NCBI GenBank assembly: GCA_963281255.1
Contig: OY725500.1
Location: forward strand, 310,001 to 374,000
Source: Aphrocallistes beatrix
Lineage: Eukaryota > Porifera > Hexactinellida > Sceptrulophora > Aphrocallistidae
DNA length: 64,000 nt
Reading direction: 5' to 3'
Part shown: piece after piece, positions 12,049-23,144 of the stretch
Layout of the letters: the number at the start of each line of letters is the position of its first letter
Position numbering within the stretch: the first letter of the stretch is position 1
The notes under the pieces: generated by a model
Seen by the model: the letters and a program-made list of their open reading frames with translations, nothing else
Database searches by the model: none
What the model was told of the DNA's origin: nothing
Position numbers and translations under genes: made by a program

Positions 12049-12905
12049 TATCTTGATTTTTCGCCGCTATGACTCTAAATCAAAATGGATATACAGGGGA
12101 TGTCGGTTATATTCTTATTTATGCATTAGATACGATAGCGACGAATTTCCTTGCGACAAATTTTCCCCGCGACCTTATTTCTGCCATTCATACAACCACA
12201 AGGATTATAATTGGATCAATTCTGCCATTTATGGTGTGATTTGTGTTTTAATATATTCAACATTCATCCTCATCACTTTGTGGACAAAAGTATAAATTCT
12301 GTCAAGTATTTCTTGATAGTAAGCACCCATTGAACATTATTCACAGATCCGGACTATCAGACACAACGAAATGGAAAATAATTTCACATCACAATATTTC
12401 CTCAGATGATTATATAATTTACTGAAACTAAGATAGCATTTTCCAACGATGATTATACTGACATTAGCACTGAGAGATATATGTAGAATCCACAAGTCAG
12501 TAGGAAACTTCCATAGTAATGCCAACTGACCCGAAGATATGCTCAGTGAGCTTTTCATTTTAGGAAATGTCTTAAAGCATAGACGGCGTGTGATGGTGGA
12601 GACTTACACTTGGACTCAAGTTTGGATTATAATCACGAATCAAATTGTATTGACCAATCAGATTCCAGGGATTTAAGTTGGCTTTGAATTTAAATGATTT
12701 GAAGAGTAAATATATGTACTTAATAATACATTGGAGGGATCCTCAATACTTTATGTTGAATAAGCGTAGTACCTATACCACTAATTCTTTAGAGCAGTTT
12801 AGGCTATGTATTTAAATTGTATTTGGTATGTGAAACCTCCTTCAAAGTAGACAAAAAGTTGCCAACCAAAACTAAGAAGTATAATTTCTGGTTCAAATTA
12901 ATGTA
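12049..12905. other. Intergenic DNA, one doubtful small ORF
   Basis: An open frame at about 12053-12295 on + has a hydrophobic C-terminal stretch, but it starts inside the flanking MITE and matches no family I know. I do not call it a gene. Confidence 0.4.
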
Positions 12906-13076
12906 CAGTCAACTCCGCTTAATAGGGTCACATCGGTCAGAGGACATTTTGCCCCGATTAAGCGGAGAACCCTATTAACCGAAAATATTTTGTATTAGCT
13001 TCTATGTGTGAGAGCAATTCCGGTCCTGCCAAAAGTGGCCCGATTAAACAGTGACCCTATTAAGCGGAGTCGACTG
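12906..13076 (+). mobile_element. Family A MITE, internally shortened
   Basis: Both ends are present (CAGTCAACTCCGC and GTCGACTG). The 'gcggttgaccc' block is deleted. Confidence 0.85.
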
Positions 13077-14111
13077 TATTCACTTTGACGTCACGTTTTT
13101 CAGTGATTTTTATAAATGAACAAATAATTTAGAAAATTGTTTTGTAGAATGATGCCAGTGTTTGATGGTATTTCACTGGGAATATTTTCTAATAAATACG
13201 TACGTACAGTGTATCTATACATTATATCTTCATTGCCAGGTAATTTTCCAAATTTTTTTGGCTCATAATAGCTACGCTAGAAAAGTATAAAAAATACTTT
13301 TCTAGCCCATATGAGCCAGCATAAAGATGTGGATTATCCAATCAGATTCCTAGATAGTCTTGTATACAAGTTTGGGTAACTAAACTAATTGCAAAAAATT
13401 ACGAAATTTTGAATTTTCTGTTAACTAGCCTCTTGAGAATTTTTTCGTATTCTCACTAACAAGTAACAACTCTAGCTCCACTAGTCATCATCATGATGCA
13501 ACTAGCTTCATCTCGTTAAATACTCGTGGGATAAAACAGCAGATAATATCTGAAAATTCAATAATTTATCAACATTGCTTTCAAGCCCGGGGAATAAATT
13601 GGAAAGCACAAAAGCAGATAAACTTATCAAGAATATGGAAACCTGATTGAGGATGCCAATGATGACTACGACCTGAGGGTTAACGAAGCAAGTTTTGTCA
13701 AATTTGAGTTTCTCTATTATCTCAGACTCAAATTCTAGTTATTACCATTCAGGAGAGAGAGAAAGCATAATTACACGTGATACCACTCGGGCGACTCGAT
13801 AATATGCAAATTAAATATTTGCTTGAATGGAATTAGTTTCCACTGGTGTAGGGCATAATTGTAACTAACTTGTATATGAATGGCAATTACTGTAACATGT
13901 CTATCAAAGGTATCAAACCAGGACAAACATGCTATCCAGTAAATCACTGTATCAACGTAATTTGATTTCAGTAGAGTTCGCCTTAGCAACTACTCTCTAG
14001 CAACAAAACAATTTCCAAGTGTGTTTTTTTATTATTTTGTATTAATATTGTTTACCTATTAGCAACTTTTTCATGAACAAACCCGAGTTTTTAATAAGTG
14101 AATGCCATATA
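13077..14111. other. Intergenic DNA, no gene seen
   Basis: Contains the short inverted pair 'ggctcata..gctagaaaagta' and 'tacttttctagcccatatgagcc' at 13260-13317, a small hairpin with about 20-bp arms. No coding feature supported. Confidence 0.4.
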
Positions 14112-14301
14112 CAGTCGACTTCGCTTAATAGGGTCACATCGGTCAGAGGACATTTTACCCCGATTAAGCGGAGAACCCTATTAACCGAAAATATTTTGTA
14201 GTAGCTTCCATGTGTGAGAGCTATTCTCCGGTCCTGCCAAAAGTGGTTCGATTAAGCGGTTGACCCGATTAAACAGTGGCCCTATTAAGCGGAGTCGACT
14301 G
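14112..14301 (+). mobile_element. Family A MITE, full length
   Basis: Complete, TA-flanked, with CAGTCGACTTCGC as left terminus. Confidence 0.85.
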
Positions 14302-14415
14302 TAGTTATATATCGGTCTCTGTTAACACTTTCTTATGGAGTGATGATGCAGACGTTATACGTATATAAATCCTCAAAAATCCTTGGTGATTCTTCTTTTT
14401 CGTTTGCTGCTCCTC

Positions 14416-14570
14416 TTGAATAGGTTCAAATCTCCATACCATATAAGGAATGTAAGGAATGTATGGTCCAAATTTGGAGCAATTTGGTCCAATAGAATTT
14501 CCAGGAGCGAGCAGACGGACGTCGCACGCCGATCATGACATAAGACATCTCCTATACTAGGAGCTGCACT
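14416..14570. repeat. Dispersed repeat, family R (GAGCAGACGGACGTCGC)
   Basis: The string 'ttggtccaatagaatttccagg', then 'gagcagacgg', then 'catgacataagacatctcc' and 'aggagctgcact' recurs at about 3414-3510, 37945-38070 (inverted), 36565-36712 and 48345-48455. Copies vary in length and I see no clean target duplication. A box-B-like string 'ggttcaaatctcc' in some copies hints at a SINE origin, but the evidence is weak. Confidence 0.65.
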
Positions 14571-14693
14571 AAAAATAAAGAAGAGCAGGCCTGGCGGAAG
14601 TAGGTATCTGGCAAAAAAATTGAAGTTGGCACACTTGTGATACTAATTCTGAAAAAAGTGGTATGGCAAAAAGTGTTTCCATACTTGTAATAC

Positions 14694-14794
14694 TACAGTG
14701 GAGTCTCCCAAAACGGACTTTCCGCAAAGCGGGCATCTCACCAGAACGGAAAAAGGCTACGTCCCCAATGTGTCCGCCATTCGACTCCACAGTA
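14694..14794. mobile_element. Small pogo-like MITE (CAGTGGAGTC ends)
   Basis: The ends CAGTGGAGTC and GACTCCACAG form a near-perfect inverted pair flanked by TA. It is about 100 bp and non-coding. Confidence 0.6.
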
Positions 14795-14924
14795 TTCACA
14801 GGCAAAATGTAATGTTCTACCTACTGTACCGCTTTCCATGCAGTGTTTCCAGATGAGTTGTTTAGCATGCTCATGCCAAATATCTTCAAATGTTATTGCA
14901 AGTTTTTCAAAACTCAAATGTTCT

Positions 14925-15062
14925 TGCCATCTTCATGGGAAATCAAAAGTATTTTGCCATGTTCATGTCAAAAGTAAAAGTTCTTGCCATGTTTCTGTCA
15001 AAAGTAAAAGTTCTTGCCATGTTTCTGTCAAAAGTAAAAGTTCTTGCCATATTCCAGTCAAT
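14925..15062. repeat. 30-bp tandem repeat
   Basis: The unit 'aaaagtaaaagttcttgccatgtttctgtc' is present about four times, with the outer copies diverged. It creates open frames rich in Lys/Ser/Cys or Leu/Ala/Met, which look like artefacts of the repeat and not proteins. Confidence 0.85.
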
Positions 15063-15654
15063 AGTGCCACAAGTGAAAAGTGAAAATGGTCAAATCTATG
15101 AACTTCGTTCATGATATGGCAACACTGTTTCCACGGCTTTGAAAAGTATGATATTTATTTTATAATTAAATAATTAAGGTTATGAACAAATTAGTCTTAG
15201 AAATTTTGGTTTTCGGCCAAAGAATTTTAGAATGCTGGTTCAGTATTCACCTATAATGCCAGTTTATGCCACCACAAAAGTGGCATTATGTCAATAACAT
15301 GTCCACTTAGCTCCCCAAACCGAGTTCTATGTTGTCTCGACCTTCCAGATCCAGAATTAATTGAGTTCCATTCCATTGGTTTAAATTACTTCTGGGTTAA
15401 ATATTATGCTGAGATGTCTATATTAATTAATATGTGCTGATTTTCCATTAGAAAATGACATTCAACAGAAGTCGATTTTTCAAATATTATATGGGTAAAT
15501 CAATTAAAATAATGAATATTGTGGTTTATAAGGGTGCATCATGTATAACATGATTTCAGTTCATATATTTTACTGAAAGCACGAGTGTGTATACTGAACT
15601 GATCTTCAAACAAATCACAGTTTTGAGTAGTGAATAGAAAGTGGTCTATAATAG
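15063..15654. other. Upstream region of the first DUSP gene
   Basis: AT-rich, no other gene. It would hold the upstream control region of the phosphatase gene at 15711. Confidence 0.4.
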
Positions 15655-15662
15655 TATAAATA
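15655..15662 (+). promoter_or_regulatory. TATA box of DUSP copy A
   Basis: TATAAATA lies 49 nt upstream of the ATG at 15711. With initiation about 30 nt downstream, the 5' UTR would be only 15-25 nt. The following 'cgattcaactc' resembles the complement of 'gagttgag' after the TATA box of the DUSP at 23145. Confidence 0.7.
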
Positions 15663-15710
15663 GACATCGACCGATTCAACTCAAACTGAAAGTTGAAACT
15701 CAAGACAAAA

Positions 15711-16271
15711 ATGGAAAGAAGAGACTCACTATTCCTTAACATAGACTTTTCAAGTGATGAAAGTTCTGATGGAGAACTGGACAGCTTAGAAGTGGAATTA
15801 GAAGTTAAAGAGAGTGCGGGTTATTGCGACGAACAAGGGCCAGCACCTATCAACCAGTTTCTCTTCCTCGGGAGTGTCTGCCACGCTACAACAGAGAAGT
15901 GTCTCAAGGAGAACCAAATCGGACACATCCTCAATGTGTCACAGGACACCAGATGCCACTTCCAGGACACAATTCACTACAAAAACCTCCCAGTTTACGA
16001 CACGTGTGAGGAGGACATCACTGAGATATTCCAGCAGGCGTTCGACTACCTGGACCAGGTGAAAGCGAGTGGCGGGAAGGTGTTAGTCCACTGCCACGCG
16101 GGGGTTTCTCGCTCTGCCACTATCTGCATCGCTTACCTCATGCGTGAGCAGAAAATCAATGTGCGAACAGCCACACAGATCGTGAGTAGCGCGCGGCCTT
16201 GCATCGCACCCAATTTCAGATTCTCACTCGCACTCGAAAAGTTTCAAGAAACCCTCTCTATTAAAGACTAA
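15711..16271 (+). CDS. Atypical dual-specificity phosphatase, copy A (186 aa)
   Basis: Single-exon DUSP. An acidic N-terminus (residues 10-35, rich in Ser/Asp/Glu) precedes one catalytic domain (about 43-180). The signature VHCHAGVSRS places the nucleophile at Cys128 and phosphate-binding Arg at 134; Asp97 in 'VYDTCEED', 31 residues earlier, fits the general acid. Such enzymes dephosphorylate Tyr and Ser/Thr, often on MAP kinases, but no substrate is shown here. I chose the ATG at 15711 because the frame upstream has only a TTG and both copies then have 186 residues. A near-identical gene lies inverted at 25524 (7 nucleotide differences in 561). This copy has Arg170 where the other copy and the other DUSPs here have Gly in the 'APN(F/L)GF' motif, which may weaken folding or activity. 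Its catalytic domain is visibly richer in G+C than its surroundings. Confidence 0.95.
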   Translation: MERRDSLFLNIDFSSDESSDGELDSLEVELEVKESAGYCDEQGPAPINQFLFLGSVCHATTEKCLKENQIGHILNVSQDTRCHFQDTIHYKNLPVYDTCEEDITEIFQQAFDYLDQVKASGGKVLVHCHAGVSRSATICIAYLMREQKINVRTATQIVSSARPCIAPNFRFSLALEKFQETLSIKD

Positions 16272-16428
16272 CTGTAATGCTTCACTCTAACAGCTAAACA
16301 ATGCGCGCTTATTAATCTATTATTAATGTTTATGCATTTTAATAAGGCAATTTTGTTAGATTTATAGTCCTAAAAATACTGCAAATTGCGAATAATTTCA
16401 ATTATTCATAGCGCATTGATAAACTGTT

Positions 16429-16434
16429 AATAAA
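16429..16434 (+). terminator. Candidate polyadenylation signal of DUSP copy A
   Basis: AATAAA 158 nt after the stop codon, and before the 20-bp satellite begins. Confidence 0.45.
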
Positions 16435-16474
16435 TAACAATAAGAACTATGTTTGGGTTCTGATAACAGAGGGA

Positions 16475-16784
16475 GTAAGTATTTTAATATTTAAGTAAGT
16501 ATTTTAATATTTAAGTAAGTATTTTAATATTTAAGTAAGTATTTTAATATTTAAGTAAGTATTTTAATATTTAAGTAAGTATTTTAATATTTAAGTAAGT
16601 ATTTTAATATTTAAGTAAGTATTTTAATATTTAAGTAAGTATTTTAATATTTAAGTAAGTATTTTAATATTTAAGTAAGTATTTTAATATTTAAGTAAGT
16701 ATTTTAATATTTAAGTAAGTATTTTAATATTTAAGTAAGTATTTTAATATTTAAGTAAGTATTTTAATATTTAAGTAAGTATTT
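16475..16784. repeat. 20-bp satellite, about 15.5 identical units
   Basis: The unit 'gtaagtattttaatatttaa' repeats without a single visible mismatch for 310 bp, so it expanded or was homogenised recently. Each unit read on + contains AAGTAAGTAT, close to the consensus 5' splice site. It sits about 200 bp past the DUSP copy A stop codon and 10 bp before a hAT target duplication. Confidence 0.97.
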
Positions 16785-16802
16785 GTAACCAAACCTGACA
16801 GA

Positions 16803-17245
16803 TAAGGCATTAGTCGATCCTCAAAAAAGGATCCAGATCCCGATCCTAACTTATAAAATGATTTTCGATCCGATCACGATCCCCAAAAAGATCCTTTCAA
16901 TAACAGTCAGAGGACTATCATTTTTAGTACAGTTCCTGGAAGGAGATGCCTTATGGCATGGACGGCGTGCAATGTCCGTCTGCGGCAGCCTGGGGCGTAC
17001 TTAGTGCTTAAGTTAGTAATCAAACCATAAAACACATTAAAAAATATATTTAATCAACAAAAATTTCAACACTTTCACCTCCAACTTGGGGATTAAAAAG
17101 AAAAAGGATCGGATCGAATTCAGTAAAAGTTTGGATCCGATCCCGATCCTACTTTTAAAAAGGATCGTCGATCCGATCTCGATCCTCAAAAAAAGGATCA
17201 CGATCCGGATGTTTCAATCATGGATCGAAAGATCCTAATGCCCTA
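16803..17245. mobile_element. hAT-like element built of GATCC repeats
   Basis: A perfect 8-bp target duplication CTGACAGA (16795-16802 and 17246-17253) flanks inverted ends TA(A/G)GGCATTAG. The 443-bp interior is packed with GATCC/GGATC words in both orientations ('cgatccgatcacgatcc', 'ggatcgaaagatcc') and has no ORF. The 8-bp duplication and TAGGG-type end fit hAT. Confidence 0.85.
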
Positions 17246-17288
17246 CTGACAGACTGTCGATTGGTGAACACAAGTATAATGATATGTA

Positions 17289-17535
17289 CACTGCCTGGCC
17301 AAAAGTATTGGAACACATTCTAATGTGTGCCACTTTTGCCAAAGTGGCACAACCCATTGAATACAATATTAAAAAAGTGTGAACATTGTGATATCAATGG
17401 AAACTGTCCCTCCGACCTCTTCCACTAAACTTTTGTTGATTTCCTTCAATGGGCCCGTTTCCCTGCCACATGTGCCACTTATGGCACATGGTGGCACACA
17501 TTAGAATGTATTCCAATACTTTTGGCCAGGCAGTG
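17289..17535. mobile_element. Tc1/mariner-like MITE (CACTGCCTGG ends)
   Basis: TA-flanked, with inverted ends CACTGCCTGGCCAAAAGTAT and inverted 'cacattctaatgtgtgccac' subterminal blocks. A second copy in the opposite orientation is at 59313-59561. Confidence 0.85.
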
Positions 17536-17808
17536 TATGATACAGTGTTAAAATATACAAAAATGCTATATCATGAATAATTATAATTTCCAGCAGTTAT
17601 TTACAATAGTCATTATCAAATCATGAAGTTTTTTGCTATGCAACCACTCCCTACGCAATCTGTATTGGATTCAGGCCTACGAGTTAATGGTAGAAAGATC
17701 TCGACCCAGCGATCTACCAATTTCATTTATGATTGAGAATAAAATCTCAAAGTATGACCCCTGATTAAGAGGGTTTCCGAGCAACAAAATTGCCAACATA
17801 TGAAACTA
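17536..17808. other. Short intergenic stretch, nothing recognised
   Basis: No ORF or repeat structure seen. Confidence 0.4.
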
Positions 17809-17978
17809 CAGTCGACTCCGCTTAATAGGGTCATTGTTTAATCGGGTTAACCGCTTAATCGGGCCACTTTTGGCAGGACTGGAATAGCTCTCAAAATATT
17901 TTCGGTTAATAGGGTTCTCCGCTTAATCGGGACAAAATGCCCTCTGACCGATGTGGCCCTATTAAGCGGAGTCGACTG
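17809..17978 (-). mobile_element. Family A MITE, slightly shortened
   Basis: Both ends are intact and TA-flanked. The 'acacatagaagctaatac' block is missing. Confidence 0.85.
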
Positions 17979-18008
17979 TATTTACAAACAAAAGTGACTA
18001 TATAAGTA

Positions 18009-18163
18009 CAGTCGACTCCGCTTAATAGGGTCACATCGGTCAGAGGACATTTTGCCCCGATTAAGCGGAGAACCCTATTAACCGCATTGTTTTTGTATTA
18101 GCTTCTATGTGTGAGAGCTACTCCGGTCCTGCCAAAAGTGGCCCGATTAAGCGGAGTCGACTG
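18009..18163 (+). mobile_element. Family A MITE, shortened
   Basis: Lies 30 bp from the preceding copy in the opposite orientation, making a head-to-head pair. The right-hand 'gttgacccgattaaacagtgacc' block is missing. Confidence 0.85.
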
Positions 18164-19258
18164 CATGTCTATTTCTAAACCTTGCCAGTTGTTCCAGACA
18201 TCTGGACAAACAAACGAATATAGAACATATATCTATAAGACATAAATACATCTCTTTTGTGTTGAATAGTGCATATGTTGACTTCAATTATGCCAGTCTA
18301 TTGAAGTTTTTCTCTACGTAAGCAAATTTATTCATAAATTCTAAACTATTAACTTCCTGTGGAGAGGACTATGTTATGAGCATCCGTATCATAACTAATT
18401 AGGTTCGGTATGCATTAATTTAGAAATTTAAATGCGCTTACATTTCTAATAAATATCAATGTCAAATTAGATTTCGCTCCAAATATATGATTGAAAGTGA
18501 ACATTGTCCCTGCTTCATAGGATGAGATAGATTCATATGAAATAGCATGTACACATATGAAATAAATGATTTTAAGCAAAATTCTCATTTCATGAAAATA
18601 AAAATTGGACAATTGATTGGTCTTAGAAAATGAATGTCTCGTGAATCACAAGACGTTTGTTTATAGTAGATACTATTTTTAGCAATTAGACAGTTGGTAT
18701 ATTATAACACTTGCAGGGAGAATTATAAAATGACCAGTCAGTTTTATGAAATTCAGATAATGAAGACATGTGAACAGAAAATACAAGGTGCTGTTAAATA
18801 TTTACATAATTATGTCTAAATACATGCATTCATCATCTTATGAATACAACAGAGGTGTAAATATTGTGGTGGATTAAATATATTGGATAAAAGGGAACAA
18901 TAATTTAGTTCATATCTACTCATACATTTTAATGCTTGGTAGGTTAAGCTAGTCTACATCGTAGATTCCTTGGGTCAAGAGAGAAATGGGTCAGTTATGG
19001 TCTACATTTTTAAATGTTATCTACAAATTACTTGTGAGCTGAAAGTTCCATTATAGAATTGCAAATGAACGCAAATGGCCCAAGTTAGCAAGTCAGTTGC
19101 AAAAAAACATTTATTTACTCAATATAGTAAATATTGAAATCATTATGTGCCAAAGTAGACATATTGGCAGCTAGTAAAGATGTAATTCTTACTTTGAAAT
19201 TCTTACCACCACCATTCACTCTACAAAAGTATAGGCTTGAATTCTACAATGGTACGTA
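18164..19258. other. Intergenic DNA, no gene seen
   Basis: AT-rich, with only short open frames. TGATTGG at 18611. Confidence 0.4.
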
Positions 19259-19427
19259 CAGTCGACTCGCTTAATAGGGTCACATCGGTCAGAGGGCATT
19301 TTGCCCCGATTAAGCGGAGAACCCTATTAACCGAAAATATTTGTATTAGCTTCTATGTGTGAGAGCTACTCCGGTCCTGCCAAAAGTGACCCGATTAAAC
19401 AGTGACCCTATTAAGCGGAGTCGACTG
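19259..19427 (+). mobile_element. Family A MITE, shortened
   Basis: The left end has a one-base deletion (CAGTCGACTCGCTTAAT). The right end is intact and TA-flanked. Confidence 0.85.
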
Positions 19428-20234
19428 TACTTAATTTACCGCTTAATTCGTATTATTTATGTATATTCGAATACTTACTTTAATAATCTTTCAAAATGAT
19501 TACTCTCCTTTAAGTTTAAATATTCTAATCTGCCACCTTGTGCCACTAACGCCATCATCACAAAGTTGATGAGTTAGCAACATTATATTGGTTAATCCGG
19601 GACTTATTAAATAATGGCAAAACAATGACAATAAATTATAATGATAAAATCCAGACAAAGCAACAAATAATTATTCTCACATCTGGAAGCTAATAAAAAG
19701 ATTTTTTAAAATAATCCAAAAATCAAAAGGTATTTTTTTCCGAATCAATGTAATTCGAACAAAAGATTGTGTCTTGTCTTATGACTAAGTTTTACAGAAA
19801 CACACTATACATTTTGGTAGAAATTTTAAGCCAATCAGAATTCTCAATTGTTGATTCAGCCATTTTAATTACGCTACATCCAGCTCAGCAAATTATAGTT
19901 AAATGCTGTTTTAATAAATTCAAAAATAGAACTCCTTTCTTGGATAATTGTAAAAGTGAAATAAAACACATTTCATATTTAAATGAATAAATCAACAAAA
20001 GTTGAATATTACAATTTCATTGGTTTGAAATTAAAAGCTATTTCCTCTTTAAGCATGAAAAATATCATCAAATGCGTCTGCATTTCACTACGGGGAATTT
20101 ACATAGAAACAGCCAGGGCACTCCACGAAATTGAGGATAGATAGTACGGAAATAGAAAACCACATCTAGATTCGTCGAGAAGTCAGCATTAACGTCAGGT
20201 GTGCTGTTTTCAGACGCAAATAGCTATCTCTATA
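19428..20234. other. Intergenic DNA with a repeat fragment
   Basis: At 19440-19560 a diverged piece of the arm of the element at 625-1101 is visible ('ttcgaatacttactttaataatctttca'). The 73-codon open frame at 19769 has no family features. Confidence 0.4.
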
Positions 20235-20430
20235 CAGTCAGGGTCACTTATTGTGAACCCGCTTAATACGAACATTCGTTTATTATGAACTAACATCCTG
20301 GAGTCCTGGTCCCAATTTCAGTTTTTAGATAGGGTTTGTGTTGAATCAAGTTCGCTTAATATGAAGTACAGTCAGGGTCGCTTATTGTGAACCACCAGGG
20401 GACCAAAAAATCTGTTCATAATCCTGACTG
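20235..20430. mobile_element. Pogo-like MITE, family C (CAGTCAGGGTCGCTTATTG)
   Basis: TA-flanked ends CAGTCAGGGTC and CCTGACTG. The interior carries 'cgcttaatatgaac' words. Second copy at 30291-30457. Confidence 0.75.
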
Positions 20431-20959
20431 TATGAGGTTTGACTTACAGCTGAATATTCAAGTATATTTTACACCGCTGAAATATTTAATTATTTGTCAC
20501 AACAAGCTCTTAATAACGTCAACAAAGTAACAGATATTTTTAATTCCAATTAAATAAAATGTTGAAAGTTCGGTAACTATTACTCTTGAATAATTATATC
20601 TTGCATATATATCCTACAATGCGTTGCTATACAAGGTCATACTTTAACAGCTAAGCAAATTCGATTAAAAGTCAAAATACATTGAAACTTGTTATAATGG
20701 ACACGTATGCAAACGGTCATCCATAGCTCAGTATTGATTGGTTGTTAGAACCTCTATTGAAATTGATTTTGTCCGTTATGTTAAATGCTGGGGTCTGTTT
20801 TACAAAATTATGACTACTAATAATAGTAAGTTCTGACCAAAGTAACACGTGAAAAATAGACATCGTATTTCTCTGAATAATCTCCTCTTCGTATCCAAAT
20901 ATTGTATCCAACGCCATACTCTGATCTACGTACATACTCTGCCGTTATACCGTATCCGG
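20431..20959. other. Intergenic DNA, no gene seen
   Basis: AT-rich; TGATTGG at 20731. No coding feature. Confidence 0.4.
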
Positions 20960-21265
20960 TAAACGGAAGTTTCGTCGCTGATATTTTAGAATGGAATTAC
21001 AAACTGTTGGAAACTTGAATTTGTTCTAAAGCTGAATATAAATGATAGGAGAGTGAGCATTTTGGAGAGTATTTTGTATAAGAGCAAAGAGAAAGTGGGC
21101 ATTTTGAGTTTGAAATAATATAAAATGGCACGCGAGAGTGGTATTTTTATTTCGTGAGGGGGTGGGTGATTGCCATTTATTATTTGGTAGAATGAAGGGG
21201 GGGGAATAAAAGTGGGGATTCAATAATTTCATTCAAAGAAATATCAGCGACGAAACTTCCGCCAT
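20960..21265. mobile_element. MITE with GGAAGTTTCGTCGCTGATAT inverted ends
   Basis: About 24-bp inverted repeats (near 20965 and ending 21260) enclose about 260 bp of purine-biased DNA, including GGGGGGGG and 'gtgagggggtgggtg'. The 68-codon frame inside on the minus strand is a by-product of the purine run. No target duplication readable. Confidence 0.65.
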
Positions 21266-21470
21266 TCATCGTATCCACTGCATTACTATAAGCGTGTTTC
21301 CCATTGAACGCGTTAAGCGCGCTTAGCTTGTCCAATAGCGTTCTTTTGTTATCAAATAATGTAATTTAACCGAATAAACCGCACAAAAATTGCAAAAATT
21401 AACGCGCTTTCCAATAAACCTGAGGGAACACTGACTATAAGAGTACCTGCACTACCAGCTATCACAATTA
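21266..21470. repeat. Dispersed repeat fragment (GCACAAAAATTGCAAAAATT)
   Basis: 'ccgaataaaccgcacaaaaattgcaaaaattaacgcg' recurs inverted at 52885-52945. Boundaries are not determined. Confidence 0.5.
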
Positions 21471-21603
21471 CAGTCGAACCTGAATAATGAGACACCTTTT
21501 GGGAAACGATAAAAACGGGTCACCAAATTATCAGAATATACATATTTCTACATCCAACACCAGTTATGGTAGAAAATGATTTTGTATTATTGAGGTTTTA
21601 CTG
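21471..21603. mobile_element. Pogo-like MITE, single copy (CAGTCGAACCTGAATAATG)
   Basis: TA-flanked, ends CAGTCGAACCT and AGGTTTTACTG, about 133 bp, non-coding. Confidence 0.6.
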
Positions 21604-23083
21604 TAGTACGTATTTCTCTGAATAATAACACCGGCGATTTTGTCCGTACATATGAATCTCCCCGTGTTATTCATGTTGGATGACTTAGCCATTATTTTTG
21701 ATGAGCATAATGATGGTAGATATATTTTTAGAAATGATACTATTTTCAGAAGCGGATGAAGGATTTGAACTACATGATGTTACCAAAAATAAATCTCGAA
21801 TCATTACTGCCTTCAACCCATCAAAGCAAAATTGCTCTTCGACATTTAAAATCGCTGATTATCCTTAAATCTATACCTTACAGATAACTAGCCTAAAATG
21901 ATTTGAAAGTTTAATAGTATGATTGCATTACATACGGTGAATATAATTAGTCCCGAAAATGATAGGCAAAATTAAATTGAAAATAATAGAAATAATGATG
22001 AAGAGTATTGATGTGTGCTTTCTTCACAAGTGCTTACGAGAATACTCCAAATCATTCCAACTTATATTACATTGGATTTACGTCAATGTTACATATTGCA
22101 TTATTAATTAATCGTGGTCATCAGCTGTTTCTAGTTTGTCAACTATTCTTTGTATAGTGGCCAACTTATGAAATACTCAGTTATATGTGATTATTCCTAT
22201 TTAGGAAATTTTATAAATGGATCGTTCTAGCTTATTTTCATTCGAGTATTTTTAGTATCGGATGGATAATGTAAAATAGAAACATATTCCAAAATAAGAA
22301 AGGAAAATCTGTATCTATTATTAGAATTTTGGGCGCCAAAAGATGATTCTATAAATATCTGGAACTTGCTGTTGATGAAATTTCAGACAAAAATAAATCT
22401 GCATCTATTATTGGAACTTTTGGGCGCCAAAAGTATTAATAACATATGGCGCCCCAAAGTTCCAGTAATCTAGCCAGATGATTCTATAAATATCTGGAAC
22501 TTACTAATGAAATCCCAGACAAGAATAAAACTGGATTTATCATTGGAACTTTGGGGTACCACAAGTACTGGAACCTACTATTACAAATGTTTAGTCATAA
22601 TCTAATTCATAATTTACATATGATAATTTATAACTAAACATTGTAACAGTTAGTTCTAGATATTTCTATAAACATTTGGATCTATTTCTGGAACTTTGGG
22701 GTGCCATGTGTTATTAATAATTGTGGCGAAACAGTTCCAGTAATAGAGCCAGATTCCATTTGTTACTTTGGGATGTGTATCTGCCATTACATCACCCATC
22801 CGAAACTGAAAATACTAGAATTAATTTAGAATATTTCCCAAATAGGAATAATATCATATTATTAGGTAATTAAAAACAGCTGTTGGTAACCAAGGTGAAC
22901 GGATAAAATATGTTAATATTCACGCATTGACGTCAATAATGAATAGATAATTCATTTAACTTATCACAAACAGCATGACGAGTGACCATGAGTTTAGTAG
23001 ACAAATTGAAACTGATACATGTAATCTTACTGGAATCGAAGCTTTCAATGGATTATGCCATCTAATTCAATAGCTTTGCAAAG
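21604..23083. other. Intergenic DNA with a short local duplication
   Basis: Around 22325-22750, segments such as 'ttggaacttttgggcgcc' and 'atgattctataaatatctggaac' recur two to four times, an old local duplication. No gene is visible before the TATA box at 23084. Confidence 0.5.
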
Positions 23084-23091
23084 TATAAATA
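23084..23091 (+). promoter_or_regulatory. TATA box of the 23.1-kb DUSP gene
   Basis: TATAAATA lies 54 nt upstream of the ATG at 23145. An in-frame ATG at 23055 precedes the TATA box, so the downstream ATG is the likely start. Confidence 0.7.
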
Positions 23092-23144
23092 CAATCGAGT
23101 TGAGAATAAAAACAGACTCCAAAACACAATCAATCAACTCTAAA

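Noticed and set aside
12053..12295. Small frame with a C-terminal hydrophobic stretch
   Set aside because: Begins within the end of a MITE, has no TATA box at the usual distance and matches nothing I recognise.
14416..14440. tRNA gene or SINE suggested by 'ggttcaaatctcc'
   Set aside because: No matching box A, no cloverleaf and no CCA-side pairing; kept only as a dispersed repeat.
14838..15114. Two overlapping frames with repeated 'KSSCHVSV' or 'KVLAMFLS' peptides
   Set aside because: They are translations of the 30-bp tandem repeat in two frames; neither has a promoter or family match.
21026..21232. 68-codon frame on the minus strand rich in Pro/His/Asn
   Set aside because: It lies wholly inside a MITE between inverted repeats and reflects its purine-rich strand.
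23055..23144. In-frame upstream ATG extending the 23.1-kb DUSP by 30 residues
   Set aside because: The extension would include the TATA box at 23084-23091, so transcripts should begin downstream of it.
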